The notes under the pieces are model-generated. The model had not been told where the DNA came from. It was given only the letters and a program-made list of their open reading frames with translations, and did not search any database. Source: JACVRW01 sp963803085 (GTDB lineage: Bacteria > Actinomycetota > Thermoleophilia > Solirubrobacterales > Thermoleophilaceae). From it: a stretch of DNA of 64,000 nucleotides. The first letter of the stretch is position 1. The number at the start of each line of letters is the position of its first letter. A program made the position numbers and the translations under genes. Shown piece by piece: positions 25,189-34,186 of the stretch. The DNA lies in contig CAWDLE010000014.1 of assembly GCA_963803085.1 (NCBI GenBank), forward strand, positions 1 through 64,000, read 5' to 3'.

Positions 25189-27629
25189 AGTCCAAGCCGT
25201 CGCGCTGGAGGAGCGATCCGTACGAGGTCGCCGGCGGTCGGCGGCTGGCCGAGGGGCTGGGCGTCTCGCCGGTCGTCGGCTCGATCCTCGCGCGGCGTGG
25301 ATTCGCCGATCTGGAGGAGGCGCGCCGCTTCCTGGCAGCGGAGGAGGCCCATGACCCGCGCACCGTGCCGGGAGTCCCGGCCGCGTGTGAGCTGATCCTC
25401 GGCCACGTCCGGCGCAGCTCGCAGATCGCGGTGTTCGGCGACTACGACGTGGACGGCGTCTGCTCCACCGCGATGCTGCTCCGGACCCTGCGGGCGCTCG
25501 GGGCCGATCCGTTGTGGGAGCTTCCGAACCGCTTCGACGAGGGCTACGGCCTCTCCGGGCCGGCGGTCGAGCGGCTGGTCGCCCGCGGGGTGGAGCTGCT
25601 CGTCACCGTCGACTGCGGCATCACTGCCGTCGAGCAGGTGGCCGCTGCCCGGGCGGCGGGACTCGACGTGGTGATCACCGATCACCATCGCGCCGGGGAC
25701 GAGCTGCCGGACTGCACGGTCGTGCATCCCGCGCTCGGCGACTACGGCTGCCCGGAGCTGTGCGCGTCGGGCGTCGTGCTCAAACTGAGCGAGGCGCTGT
25801 TCGCCGCCGCCGGCCGCGACGCGGCCGAGGCCGCCGAGGACATCGACCTGGCTGCGCTGGCCACGGTCTGCGACCTGGTGCCGCTGCGCGGCGAGAACCG
25901 GCGCATCGTGCGCGAGGGGCTCGTGGCGCTCGGGCGCACCCGCAGGCCAGGCCTACGTGCGCTGATGGAGGTCGCCGGCGTGGCGCCCGCCGAGCTGTCC
26001 GAGCACTCGCTCGGCTTCCGGCTCGGGCCGCGCATCAACGCCGCGGGCCGCATGCAGCGCGCCGACGCCGCCCTCGAGCTGCTGCTCACGGATGACGACG
26101 CCCGCGCCGGCGAGGTGGCGCGCGAGCTCGACCTTCTGAACCGCGACCGGCGGGAGGCGGAGACCCGCATCCTGTTCGCCGCCGAGGCCGCGTGCGCACC
26201 GCAGGCGCACGAGGGCGCGATCGTGGTGGCGGGCGAGGACTGGCACCCCGGGGTCGTGGGGATCGTGGCGTCCCGGCTCGTGGAGCGCTGGCGCAGGCCC
26301 TGCGTTGTGATCGCGCTCGACGGCGAGGGCGGCGGCCGCGGCTCGGGTCGCAGCATCTCGGCGTATGACCTCCACGCCGGGCTGGCCGCCTGCTCGGAGC
26401 AGCTCATCCGCTTCGGCGGTCACCGGATGGCGGCGGGAGTGGAGCTGGAGGCCGCTGCCGTGGAGCCCTTCCGGCGTGCGCTCGCGGCCCATGCCGCCGC
26501 GGCGCTGTCGCCCGAAGACCTGATCCCTGTGGAGCGTGTGGACGCCGTGGTGCCCGGCGGCGACCTCGGCCTGGACCTGGCCGATGACCTCGAGCTGCTC
26601 CGCCCGTTCGGGATGGGCAACCCGCAGCCGACGCTGCTCGTGCCCGCGGCGCGCTTCGAGCGCGTGACCGGCATGGGGGAGGACAAGCAGCACTCGCGCT
26701 TCACGCTCGTGACGGCCGGTGGCGCGAAGTCGCGCGGCGTGGCCTTCGGCTCGCCCCCGAAGGCGCTCGCGCCGGCGGCCGACCGGGCTCATGACATCGC
26801 GCTGAGGCTCGAGCGCAACCGCTGGAACGGAATGGTGGAGCCGCGTGTGATCCTGCGCGCACTCTGCCCGACCGAGCCGGGGCCGCTCGCCGTGCTCGGT
26901 GAGGACGCGCCGTTCTGGGACGAGCTCGGCGCGCTGCTCGCCGCTCCCGCGGGCGCGCCCGTGGGCGACGGGGCCGCCTCGGCCGGCATCGTCGAGGATC
27001 GCCGCGGCGAGGGCTTCGCGGGCGTGGCCGGTGATCTCTTCTCGAGCGGCGAGACCGTGCTGGTTGCGGTGGCGGACGTGCCGCGCCGGCGCGCCGGCCT
27101 GGAGGCCGTTGTCGCGGGCCTGTCCGAACAACCGATGCCCGTCACCTCCTGGGGCGCGCTGGCCGCACACCGCCAGCTGGCAGAGGGCTTCGACCATCTC
27201 GTCGCGCTCGACCCGCCACCCGGCGGGATCGGCGATCCGCTCCTACGCATCGGCCCTCGCGCCCATCTCGCCTGGGGCCCGGCCGAGGCCGACTTCGCGA
27301 TCACGGCCTGGCGCGCCGAGCTCGACCTGCGCCCTCAGCTGGCGGAGCTCTACCGCGCCCTGCGAGAGCTGCCGCCCGACGCAGCCGAAGCCGACCTCGA
27401 AACCGCCCTGCGCGGGGCCGGCCGCTATCCCCGCAGCGCGCGCGCCTGCGCCCGCCTCGTCCGCGTGCTCGGCGAGCTCAGCCTGATCGAACTGGATCCC
27501 GGCGCGCGTACCTGCCGCGTCCTGGATGCGAGCCGAAGCGACCTCGAGCGCTCAGAGACCTACCGCGCGAGCCGCGACGAGCTGGCGGCGATCGAAAGCG
27601 CCCTCGCGTCCGCCCGGCTAGCTGCCTAG
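25185..27629 (+). CDS. recJ: single-stranded-DNA-specific exonuclease RecJ
   Basis: 5'-3' single-strand exonuclease of recombination and mismatch repair. The DHH core is complete: FGDYDVDGVCSTAML, VTVDCGITAVEQV, VVITDHHRAGDELP and GCPELCASGVVLKL; the DHHA1 domain shows GPRINAAGRMQRADAA, SGRSISAYDLHAGL and RFGGHRMAAGVELE. An OB-like region follows (GMGNPQPTLLVPAARFERV). At 814 residues it is longer than E. coli RecJ; the extra 250 C-terminal residues (Ala-rich, about 565-814) are of the type seen in other actinobacterial and firmicute RecJ. The stop overlaps that of the convergent secreted-protein gene. Confidence 0.95.
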   Translation: MQSKPSRWRSDPYEVAGGRRLAEGLGVSPVVGSILARRGFADLEEARRFLAAEEAHDPRTVPGVPAACELILGHVRRSSQIAVFGDYDVDGVCSTAMLLRTLRALGADPLWELPNRFDEGYGLSGPAVERLVARGVELLVTVDCGITAVEQVAAARAAGLDVVITDHHRAGDELPDCTVVHPALGDYGCPELCASGVVLKLSEALFAAAGRDAAEAAEDIDLAALATVCDLVPLRGENRRIVREGLVALGRTRRPGLRALMEVAGVAPAELSEHSLGFRLGPRINAAGRMQRADAALELLLTDDDARAGEVARELDLLNRDRREAETRILFAAEAACAPQAHEGAIVVAGEDWHPGVVGIVASRLVERWRRPCVVIALDGEGGGRGSGRSISAYDLHAGLAACSEQLIRFGGHRMAAGVELEAAAVEPFRRALAAHAAAALSPEDLIPVERVDAVVPGGDLGLDLADDLELLRPFGMGNPQPTLLVPAARFERVTGMGEDKQHSRFTLVTAGGAKSRGVAFGSPPKALAPAADRAHDIALRLERNRWNGMVEPRVILRALCPTEPGPLAVLGEDAPFWDELGALLAAPAGAPVGDGAASAGIVEDRRGEGFAGVAGDLFSSGETVLVAVADVPRRRAGLEAVVAGLSEQPMPVTSWGALAAHRQLAEGFDHLVALDPPPGGIGDPLLRIGPRAHLAWGPAEADFAITAWRAELDLRPQLAELYRALRELPPDAAEADLETALRGAGRYPRSARACARLVRVLGELSLIELDPGARTCRVLDASRSDLERSETYRASRDELAAIESALASARLAA

Positions 27630-28246
27630 CGGCAGCGGGGGTCGACGTAGAAGTCGTCGACGAACCAGGTGCCGAGCCCGACCGAGCGCACGGTGAACTG
27701 CACCGGCGTCTTCTCGCCCGGCAGCAGCGGCAGCAGGTTGACCAGCATGAGGTAGCGCGGGCTCGGCTTCCACTTACCAGAGGGCAGCATCACGCCGATC
27801 GGCAGCGTGGCCTTCAGCCCAAGGGAGGTCTGGAAGGTCACCTCGACGGTGAGGGTGGAGAGCAGCGCGGTGTTGTTGCGCGCGAAGAGTCGGAGCACCG
27901 GCTCATGGATACCCACGCACATGACCGGAGACGTGGCCGAGGCGCCGGGAGGGAGCTTGAGCGAGCGCTTGTCGGTTGAGGCGTTGACCTTCCACGGCTC
28001 GTTCTCGGCAACCAGGGAAGCCCGGTTCAGGGTCCAGGGCTCAGCGCCCACCTCGAAGGAACCGCCCGGCGCCAGCTGGTAGTTCAACTGGTCTCCCCAA
28101 GGAGCGAACGCCTGCTTCGTCGGCTGCGGGCTGCAGTTCTTGGCCGAGGCCACCAGCAGGCCGGCGTTGGCGGCCGGGGCCCCGACGGCGAATGCAGCGG
28201 TCGCGACTGCGGCGGCGAAGAGAGTGCGGAGACCTCGATTGCTCAT
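27626..28246 (-). CDS. secreted protein of unknown function
   Basis: Exported protein of about 206 residues. ATG 28246 begins a clear signal peptide (MSNRGLRTLFAAAVATAAFA, cleavage near ANAG). The mature part has two probable disulfide Cys pairs (KNCSPQP, PVMCVGIHEP, VDPRCR) and alternates beta strands, including VEVTFQTSLGLKATLPIGV and GTWFVDDFYVDP, suggesting a beta-sandwich. I recognise no named family. It is convergent with recJ and divergent from the HD-GYP gene. Role is unknown; a surface or matrix protein is possible. Confidence 0.7.
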   Translation of the reverse strand: MSNRGLRTLFAAAVATAAFAVGAPAANAGLLVASAKNCSPQPTKQAFAPWGDQLNYQLAPGGSFEVGAEPWTLNRASLVAENEPWKVNASTDKRSLKLPPGASATSPVMCVGIHEPVLRLFARNNTALLSTLTVEVTFQTSLGLKATLPIGVMLPSGKWKPSPRYLMLVNLLPLLPGEKTPVQFTVRSVGLGTWFVDDFYVDPRCR

Positions 28247-28289
28247 GCAGTCACCATCGGGCAGAAACCCCTGCTCCGCCACGGACATC

Positions 28290-28340
28290 CGTCCATTTGG
28301 GGGGGCAACGTCCGTCTACCGAACAAACGTCCATAAGGGG
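28290..28340. repeat. pair of 13-base direct repeats before the HD-GYP gene
   Basis: CGTCCATTTGGGG (28290-28302) and CGTCCATAAGGGG (28328-28340) match at 11 of 13 positions, 38 bases apart, in the gap between the secreted-protein and HD-GYP genes. AACGTCCG (28307-28314) is a partial third copy. They may bind a regulator of either gene. Confidence 0.35.
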
Positions 28341-28372
28341 CACGCGCCCGGGTGCCGATAACCCCCTCAACT

Positions 28373-29749
28373 ATGGGGATTTTCGAGGACTTCCGCTCCG
28401 GGCTCACCCCTGCCGTGGAGGAGCTTCGAGAGTCCTGGGACCGGGCCAACCCCGACCCGCTGCGCGGTCGCGAGCTCGCAGTCGAGGCGGGGGTCGCCGC
28501 TGCCTTCCTCGCAGTCGCCGTGCTCATGGCGATTCTGGTTCCGGCGGGGCGTGCGTTCGACGCGCCCCTCGCGCTTACGCTGGTGGCCACCTACGCGCTC
28601 CTGGCACAGGTGCGCTTCCCCATCGGCTACGGCTTCACGATCCCCACGCAGGTCGTGCTCGTACCGATGCTCTTTCTCCTCCCGCTGGGGTCCGTGCCGC
28701 TCTTCGTGGCGGCCGGGATGGTGCTCGGCACCCTGCCGGAGTACCTACGCCGCGAGCGCCATCCGAACCGCGTCGTGGCAGCTGTGGCCGACGCCTGGCA
28801 CTCCGTCGGCCCGGTGGCCGTGCTCGCCGCCGCCGGGACCACGGTGCCGGAGCTGGGCGCATGGCCGGTGTTGCTGGCCGCGCTCGCGGCGCAGGTGGTC
28901 ACCGACAACGGCGTCGCGACGTTCCGCGATTGGGCCGGGCTGGGTGTCTCGCCCAAGCTCCAGCCGGCGCTGTTCGGCTGGGTCACGCTCGTGGACGTGC
29001 TCCTGTCGCCCGTCGGCCTGCTGGCCGCCATGGCCGCCGTCGTCGACCCCTACGCCGTGCTGCTCGTCCTCCCACTCGCGGGACTGCTGCTCGTCTTCGC
29101 CCTCGAGCGCGGCGCGCGCGTGCGCCAGGCGATCGAGCTCAGCCGCGCATACCGTGGCACCACGTTGCTCCTGAGCGACGTCCTCGAGGTCGACGACGAG
29201 TACACGGGCTTCCACAGCCGGAGCGTCGTCTCGCTTTCGGTGGCGGTGGCAGACGAGATGGGACTCAGACCCAAGGAGCGACGCAACGTCGAGTTCGGCG
29301 CACTGCTCCACGACGTCGGCAAGATCGCGGTGCCCAAGGAGATCATCAACAAGCCCGGCCCCCTCACCGACGACGAGTGGATGGTTATCAAGACCCACAC
29401 CATCGAAGGCCAGAGGATGCTCGACCGCGTTGGCGGGCTGCTGAGCGAGGTGGGCCGCGTCGTGCGCTCGTCGCACGAGAAGTGGGACGGCACCGGCTAT
29501 CCCGACGGCCTGGTGGGTGAGCAGATTCCGGTGGGCTCCGCGATCGTCTCCTGCTGCGACGCCTTCAACGCCATGACCACCGACCGCTCGTATCGCGACG
29601 CAATGCCGCTCGAGGACGCCATCGAGGAGCTCGAGGCCAACTCGGGGACGCAGTTCAGCCCGGCCGTCGTCGAGGCCGTGCTGCGGGTGCTCCGCGAGGA
29701 TCCGCTCACCGCAGGTGCCCGGGGGCCACGGGCAGTCGTGGCGGCCTGA
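28373..29749 (+). CDS. membrane HD-GYP domain protein (putative c-di-GMP phosphodiesterase)
   Basis: Inner-membrane protein of about 458 residues. The N-terminal half has some seven or eight hydrophobic helices (a MASE-like sensor of unnamed type); the C-terminal half is an HD-GYP domain with GALLHDVGKIAVP, KTHTIEGQRML, SSHEKWDGTGYPDGL and CDAFNAMTTDRSYR. The first His of the usual HHE is Ser here, and the GYP triad is intact. It would hydrolyse c-di-GMP, opposing the GGDEF protein at 16834-17994. ATG 28373 is chosen; GTG 28352 is an in-frame alternative. The rel gene follows on the same strand. Confidence 0.88.
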   Translation: MGIFEDFRSGLTPAVEELRESWDRANPDPLRGRELAVEAGVAAAFLAVAVLMAILVPAGRAFDAPLALTLVATYALLAQVRFPIGYGFTIPTQVVLVPMLFLLPLGSVPLFVAAGMVLGTLPEYLRRERHPNRVVAAVADAWHSVGPVAVLAAAGTTVPELGAWPVLLAALAAQVVTDNGVATFRDWAGLGVSPKLQPALFGWVTLVDVLLSPVGLLAAMAAVVDPYAVLLVLPLAGLLLVFALERGARVRQAIELSRAYRGTTLLLSDVLEVDDEYTGFHSRSVVSLSVAVADEMGLRPKERRNVEFGALLHDVGKIAVPKEIINKPGPLTDDEWMVIKTHTIEGQRMLDRVGGLLSEVGRVVRSSHEKWDGTGYPDGLVGEQIPVGSAIVSCCDAFNAMTTDRSYRDAMPLEDAIEELEANSGTQFSPAVVEAVLRVLREDPLTAGARGPRAVVAA

Positions 29750-29772
29750 TGGGAAGCGGCGGGAGTCCGCTC

Positions 29773-29778
29773 TAAACT
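29773..29778 (+). promoter_or_regulatory. -10 box TAAACT of rel
   Basis: TAAACT ends 7 bases before ATG 29786, with no ribosome binding site; a leaderless transcript is likely. Confidence 0.4.
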
Positions 29779-29785
29779 CGAGTAC

Positions 29786-32284
29786 ATGCCCAAGCTGCCC
29801 CGCACGAGCGGGAAGGCCAGCACCAGCGAGCGGGCCAAGAAGCCCGCAGCGAAGCGTGCGGCGGCAGCGGCCCCCAAGGAGGGCACCCGCACGCCGAGCA
29901 AGCGCACCACCCGCTCGGCCGCGACGAAGTCCCGCACCGCGGCGCCCAAGAAGAAGCCGGCTGCGAACGGCGGCAGCGGCAACGGGCGTGCCAAGACCAA
30001 GGCGAAGGCGCCCGAGACCGACTTCAGGCACCGCCCGGTAGACCGTCACGCGAAGCACACTCCGGCGGGCCCCAAGACCAAGCTCACCAACGACCAGCGC
30101 GTTCTGCTCGGTGACCTCTTCGCGGTGGTCGAGGAGTACTCGGACGAGTCGGTCGAGCGGATCGACCGGGACCTGGTCGAGCGCGCGTTCCTCTTCTCGT
30201 GCGAGCGGCACGCCGACCAGCGCCGCGCCAGTGGCGAGGACTTCATCACCCACCCGATCGGCGTGGCCAAGATCTGCGCGGGCATGCGGCTCGATACCGA
30301 GACGCTCTGCGCCGCCCTGCTGCACGACACGGTCGAGGACACGAGCGCGTCGCTCGACGAGGTGCGTGAGGAGTTCGGCGAAGAGATCGCCCAGCTCGTG
30401 GATGGCCTCACGAAGCTGTCCGGCGTCACGTTCCAGAGCCGCGACGACCGCCAGGCCGAGAACTACCGCAAGATGATGGTCGCGATGGCCCGCGACATCC
30501 GGGTCATCCTGATCAAGCTCGCCGACCGGCTGCACAACATGCGCACGATCGGCTCGATGCCGAAGCACAAGCAGCAGGACAAGGCGAGGGAGACGCTCGA
30601 GATCTTCGCGCCACTCGCGCACCGGCTCGGCATCCACGCCATCAAGTGGGAGCTCGAGGACCTCGCCTTCAACACGCTCCACCCGCGCAAGTACAACGAG
30701 ATCAGGCAGATGGTCTCGCAGCAGCGCGAGGAGCGCGACGCCTACGTGGACCGCGCGGGCGAGTACCTGCGCAAGGAGCTGAAGGCGGTCGGCATCGACG
30801 CCGAGATCTCAGGCCGCGCAAAGCACTTCTACTCGATCTACTCGAAGATGACGAAGAAGGGCCGCGAGTTCAACGAGATCTACGACCTCACCGCGATGCG
30901 CGTGATCGTCGACTCCGTGAAGGACTGCTACGGCGCGATCGGCGTGATCCACTCGCTCTGGAAGCCGCTGCCCGGCCGCTTCAAGGACTGGGTCGCCATG
31001 CCCAAGTTCAACATGTACCAGGCCCTCCACACCACGGTGATCGGGCCCGAGGGCCGCCCGCTCGAGATCCAGATCCGCACGATGGAGATGCACCGCACGG
31101 CCGAGTTCGGCGTCGCGGCGCACTGGATCTACAAGGAGGACGGCCACAAGCCGGTGGAGGAGAAGGTCGAGTGGCTGCGCCACCTGCTCGACTGGCAGCA
31201 GGAGACCGCTGATCCCCAGGAGTTCGCCGAGACGCTGAAGGCGGACCTGTTCGAGGACGAGGTCTTCGTCTTCACGCCCAAGGGCGAGGTCAAGTCGCTC
31301 GGCGCGGGCGCCACGCCGCTCGACTTCGCATACGAGATCCACACGGACGTCGGCCACCGCTGCGTCGGCGCCAAGGTGAACGGCAAGATCGTGCCGCTCC
31401 ATTACACGCTCCAGTCGGGCGACATCTGCGAGGTGCTCACCTCGAAGAAGGAGCGCGGTCCCTCGCGCGACTGGCTCGCGCTGGCCAAGACCACGCGCGC
31501 CCAGTCGAAGATCCGCGCCTGGTTCAAGCGTGAGCGCCGAGAGGACTCGGAGCGGACGGGCCGCGAGATCCTCCAGGAGAACCTCAAGCGCGCCGGGCTG
31601 CCGCCGCAGAAGATGGCGGGATCGCCGCTGCTCGCTGACGTGATCCGGGAGATGGGCTTCCGCAAGGGCGAGGACTTCTACATCGCCCTCGGCCAGTCGA
31701 AGATCTCCGCCAAGACCGTCACGCAGAAGCTGATGAACCGGCTGAAGGAGGGCGAGTCCGCGGTCGAGGACCCGTCGCCGGCGGCGGAGCTGCTGGAGCG
31801 CAAGGAGGCTCCGCGGAAGACGGCTGCCTCCTCCACCTTCGGCATCAAGGTCGAGGGCGTGGACGACGTGATGCTGCGTCTGGCGAAGTGCTGCCGCCCG
31901 GTGCCGGGCGATCCCATCGTCGGCTACATCTCGCTCGGCAAGGGCATCACGATCCACCACGAGGGCTGCCCGAACGCCAAGGCCCTGATGCGCAACCCCG
32001 AGCGCTTCACGCCGGTGGAGTGGGAGGGGGACACCACATCCTCCTTCCGGGTGGAGCTGCAGATCGACGGCTGGGACCGCCACCGGCTGCTCGAGGACCT
32101 ATCGCGAACCTTCGCGGAGACCGGAATCAACATCCTCGAGGCTCGCTGCACCGTCGTCCATCCGATGGTGAAGAACCGCTTCGTGGTCGAGGTGGGGGAC
32201 ACCGAATCGCTGAGGGCGTGCATCGCCCGGATACGCAACATCGAGTCGGTTTTCGACGCGTACCGCGTCACGCCGACCGGCTAG
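29786..32284 (+). CDS. rel: bifunctional (p)ppGpp synthetase/hydrolase Rel
   Basis: Stringent-response enzyme that makes and breaks (p)ppGpp. The HD hydrolase domain is intact (FITHPIGVAK, LLHDTVEDT); the synthetase has RFKDWVAMPKFNMYQALHTT and EIQIRTMEMHR, with the RxKD form typical of bifunctional enzymes. TGS (EVFVFTPKGEVKSLGAGATP), the Cys-rich segment CCRPVPGDPIVGYIS and a C-terminal ACT domain follow. The length of 832 exceeds the usual 720-790 because of an N-terminal extension of about 85 residues that is very rich in Lys, Ala and Thr and looks disordered. The start could lie further in (core begins near LTNDQRVLLGDLF), but no better start site is visible. Confidence 0.95.
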   Translation: MPKLPRTSGKASTSERAKKPAAKRAAAAAPKEGTRTPSKRTTRSAATKSRTAAPKKKPAANGGSGNGRAKTKAKAPETDFRHRPVDRHAKHTPAGPKTKLTNDQRVLLGDLFAVVEEYSDESVERIDRDLVERAFLFSCERHADQRRASGEDFITHPIGVAKICAGMRLDTETLCAALLHDTVEDTSASLDEVREEFGEEIAQLVDGLTKLSGVTFQSRDDRQAENYRKMMVAMARDIRVILIKLADRLHNMRTIGSMPKHKQQDKARETLEIFAPLAHRLGIHAIKWELEDLAFNTLHPRKYNEIRQMVSQQREERDAYVDRAGEYLRKELKAVGIDAEISGRAKHFYSIYSKMTKKGREFNEIYDLTAMRVIVDSVKDCYGAIGVIHSLWKPLPGRFKDWVAMPKFNMYQALHTTVIGPEGRPLEIQIRTMEMHRTAEFGVAAHWIYKEDGHKPVEEKVEWLRHLLDWQQETADPQEFAETLKADLFEDEVFVFTPKGEVKSLGAGATPLDFAYEIHTDVGHRCVGAKVNGKIVPLHYTLQSGDICEVLTSKKERGPSRDWLALAKTTRAQSKIRAWFKRERREDSERTGREILQENLKRAGLPPQKMAGSPLLADVIREMGFRKGEDFYIALGQSKISAKTVTQKLMNRLKEGESAVEDPSPAAELLERKEAPRKTAASSTFGIKVEGVDDVMLRLAKCCRPVPGDPIVGYISLGKGITIHHEGCPNAKALMRNPERFTPVEWEGDTTSSFRVELQIDGWDRHRLLEDLSRTFAETGINILEARCTVVHPMVKNRFVVEVGDTESLRACIARIRNIESVFDAYRVTPTG

Positions 32285-33270
32285 GACACGGCGAGCAGGC
32301 CGCCGGAAGTGACCCCGAACTCGACCTCTGAGTATTCGCCGATGTAGTCGCCGTCCACCTGGACCGGGAAGGGGCGATCGTCGATTGCCTCCACACGGGC
32401 GGCCGCCAGCTCCGGCATCGGTGCCACCTGGCGGTGGCGCATCACGCTCCCGGCGCGGCCCGACAGCAGCCGCGGAATCAGCGTGGGGAGCTCCAGGGCC
32501 GATGCGCGCTTCAGCACGGCAACCGACAGCGAGCCGGTGTTGAGCCCAGCCGGCTCGACCACGCGGATCGGGCGCTTGCGGAAGTACGTGAACGGGTCCG
32601 AGTTCTGGACGATCACCGTGACGCCCTCCTCGGTGCGGCCTCCGCTCGAGATCCGCACGCGCGGGGGGTTCACGAGGTAGCGGCTGGTGAAGATCGCAAC
32701 CGCCGAGGAGCTGTAGTACCAGGCCCCGAAGCGCGCCTTGCGGTACGGGTGCGCGTCCACGCGCTCGACCACGGAGGCGTCCAGGCCCGCTCCGGCGGCG
32801 AACACGAAGTGCCGGTCGTTGACTCGGCCGAGATCCACGCGGCGGGGCTCGAAGTCATCCGCCATGCGCAGCAGGTGCTCGGTGGCGTCCACCACGTCGT
32901 TCGGGATCCCGAGCGTTCGCGCCCATACGTTGGTGGAGCCGCCGGGCAGCGCCGTGAGCGGCGTGCGTGAGCCCACGAGTCCGTTGGCCGCCTCGTTCAC
33001 GGTGCCGTCGCCGCCGAACGCCACGACCACGTCGTAGCCCTCGCTCGCTGCCTCGCGGCAGATCTGGGTCGCGTGCCCGCGCTCCTGCGTGTCGATCGCC
33101 TCGACCGCGTAGCGCGAGCCGAGCGCGTAGACCACGAGGTTGCGCAGCCTGTCCGACACCGTCGTCGCGTACGGGTTCACGATGACGAGCATGCGTCGCT
33201 TGGGCGTGCGATCGGGAAGAAGGCGCTCGGCGAGACCCTCCGCGCGCTCGAGGGCAGTATCGGTGGTCAC
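32281..33270 (-). CDS. diacylglycerol/lipid kinase family protein
   Basis: Cytosolic or membrane-associated lipid kinase of the DagK/YegS family, which phosphorylates diacylglycerol or a related lipid with ATP. It shows MLVIVNPYATTVSDRLRN, the nucleotide loop VVVAFGGDGTVNEAANGL and LPGGSTNVWARTLGIP, then GAGLDASVVERVD in the C-terminal beta-sandwich and VQVDGDYIGE near the end. I chose GTG 33270, with TAGTGT 10 bases before it, over GTG 33321, which would overlap the divergent zinc-ribbon gene. The stop overlaps the rel stop region tail to tail. Family-level call is firm; substrate is not. Confidence 0.88.
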   Translation of the reverse strand: MTTDTALERAEGLAERLLPDRTPKRRMLVIVNPYATTVSDRLRNLVVYALGSRYAVEAIDTQERGHATQICREAASEGYDVVVAFGGDGTVNEAANGLVGSRTPLTALPGGSTNVWARTLGIPNDVVDATEHLLRMADDFEPRRVDLGRVNDRHFVFAAGAGLDASVVERVDAHPYRKARFGAWYYSSSAVAIFTSRYLVNPPRVRISSGGRTEEGVTVIVQNSDPFTYFRKRPIRVVEPAGLNTGSLSVAVLKRASALELPTLIPRLLSGRAGSVMRHRQVAPMPELAAARVEAIDDRPFPVQVDGDYIGEYSEVEFGVTSGGLLAVS

Positions 33271-33300
33271 GAAGTGATCAACACTACTTGCGACCTGAGT

Positions 33301-33306
33301 TACTCT
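33301..33306 (+). promoter_or_regulatory. -10 box TACTCT of the small zinc-protein gene
   Basis: TACTCT lies 8 bases before ATG 33315. On the other strand TAGTGT (33286-33281) faces the lipid kinase, so two leaderless-type promoters are set back to back. Confidence 0.4.
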
Positions 33307-33314
33307 GAGACGCG

Positions 33315-33503
33315 ATGCCACATTGGAACTGCGAGCGTTGCGGCGCTCGCCTCTACAGCGCGAGCAAGAGCCTCCGGCGCAACAACTGCCCGGTGTGCCA
33401 GGGACGCCTGTCGCCCCAGGGCGACGTGACGTCGGGCCGCTTCGACAGCGCTCCGCCCGTCACCCTTGACATCCCCGAGCGGACCACTCGCCCACCCAAG
33501 TAG
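33315..33503 (+). CDS. small zinc-ribbon protein
   Basis: 62-residue protein with a four-Cys zinc site: CERCGARLYSAS and NNCPVCQGRL, about 17 residues between the knuckles. The tail is polar and Pro-rich (PERTTRPPK). No catalytic domain is present, so it may bind nucleic acid or a protein partner. It has its own -10 box and is divergent from the lipid kinase gene. The short length, intact Cys pattern and actinobacterial codon use support a real gene. Function is unknown. Confidence 0.65.
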   Translation: MPHWNCERCGARLYSASKSLRRNNCPVCQGRLSPQGDVTSGRFDSAPPVTLDIPERTTRPPK

Positions 33504-33654
33504 GTAAGTCGCCACCCTCCCTCAGACGATCGGGGCCGGGTCGTTTGACGATGCAAGTACCGCGACGCCCCAACCGTTGAGTGCTTGCGCGAAAGTGCGC
33601 TCCCGAGAGTGGGTAGAACCGCGGCTGGCTCGCGGTGCGCCCGGCGAGTGCACG

Positions 33655-33689
33655 GGAATGGGGGGAGCTGAGAGGGCTTCCCCCATTCC
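33655..33689 (+). terminator. long hairpin between the zinc-protein and tandem-RHH genes
   Basis: A 14-base stem with one G-T pair (33655-33668 and 33676-33689) and a 7-base loop, in a 284-base intergenic stretch (33504-33787). No T-run follows, so it may be a T-less terminator for the upstream gene or a regulatory stem in the leader of the downstream gene. The rest of the gap shows no gene. Confidence 0.4.
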
Positions 33690-33787
33690 AGCCTTATGGA
33701 AACCTCGCGCTCCGCATTGCACCGGCCCGCCAGGGTGGGTAAAAGGCCCATCCGCGTCCGCAACTGCCGAGGTCTCACGTTGATCCC

Positions 33788-34153
33788 GTGACCGCCTTGA
33801 TCGTCTACCTCGACACCTTTGGAAGGGAAGCGCTTGATCGTCTGGCAATGCGGGGCGGGGGCTCGCGTGGGGGCGCGCTTCGGACCGCGGCGCTTTACTA
33901 CCTGGGCGATGCCGAGGCTGGACGTACGGCGTGGCAGGTGCCTTCGTTCGCCTCGGCCGAGCAACACCGGAAGGGCGTGAGCGTCGGGCTCGACAAGGTG
34001 ACGCGCCGAGCACTCGCTGAGGAAGCGGAGCGGCAGGGCGTTCGACCCGGCGTGCTCGCGGCGCACGCTGTGCTCTACTTCGCGGCCGATCTCGACAGCG
34101 GCCGCCTTGGCGGCCGTCTCGAGCACGCACTGCAAGCCGCGAACCAACCGTAA
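33788..34153 (+). CDS. tandem ribbon-helix-helix-like protein, copy 1
   Basis: 121-residue protein of unrecognised family, paralogous to the one at 37086. It seems to hold two ribbon-helix-helix (CopG/MetJ-like) units in one chain: a strand TALIVYLD, helix FGREALDRLAMRG and helix ALRTAALYYLGDAE, then a linker, a second strand GVSVGLD, helix KVTRRALAEEAERQGV and helix VLAAHAVLYFAADLDSG. RHH proteins normally dimerise to form the DNA-binding sheet, so two units per chain would give a built-in pseudo-dimer. GTG 33788 starts it. It lies just before a large LuxR regulator. The fold is inferred from pattern only. Confidence 0.6.
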   Translation: MTALIVYLDTFGREALDRLAMRGGGSRGGALRTAALYYLGDAEAGRTAWQVPSFASAEQHRKGVSVGLDKVTRRALAEEAERQGVRPGVLAAHAVLYFAADLDSGRLGGRLEHALQAANQP

Positions 34154-34186
34154 ACGGGCAGGCTTGCGCCCCAGAAGCACCGCACC

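Noticed and set aside
28247..28372. A c-di-GMP riboswitch before the HD-GYP gene
   Set aside because: The gap is too short and lacks the conserved core; only imperfect direct repeats are present.
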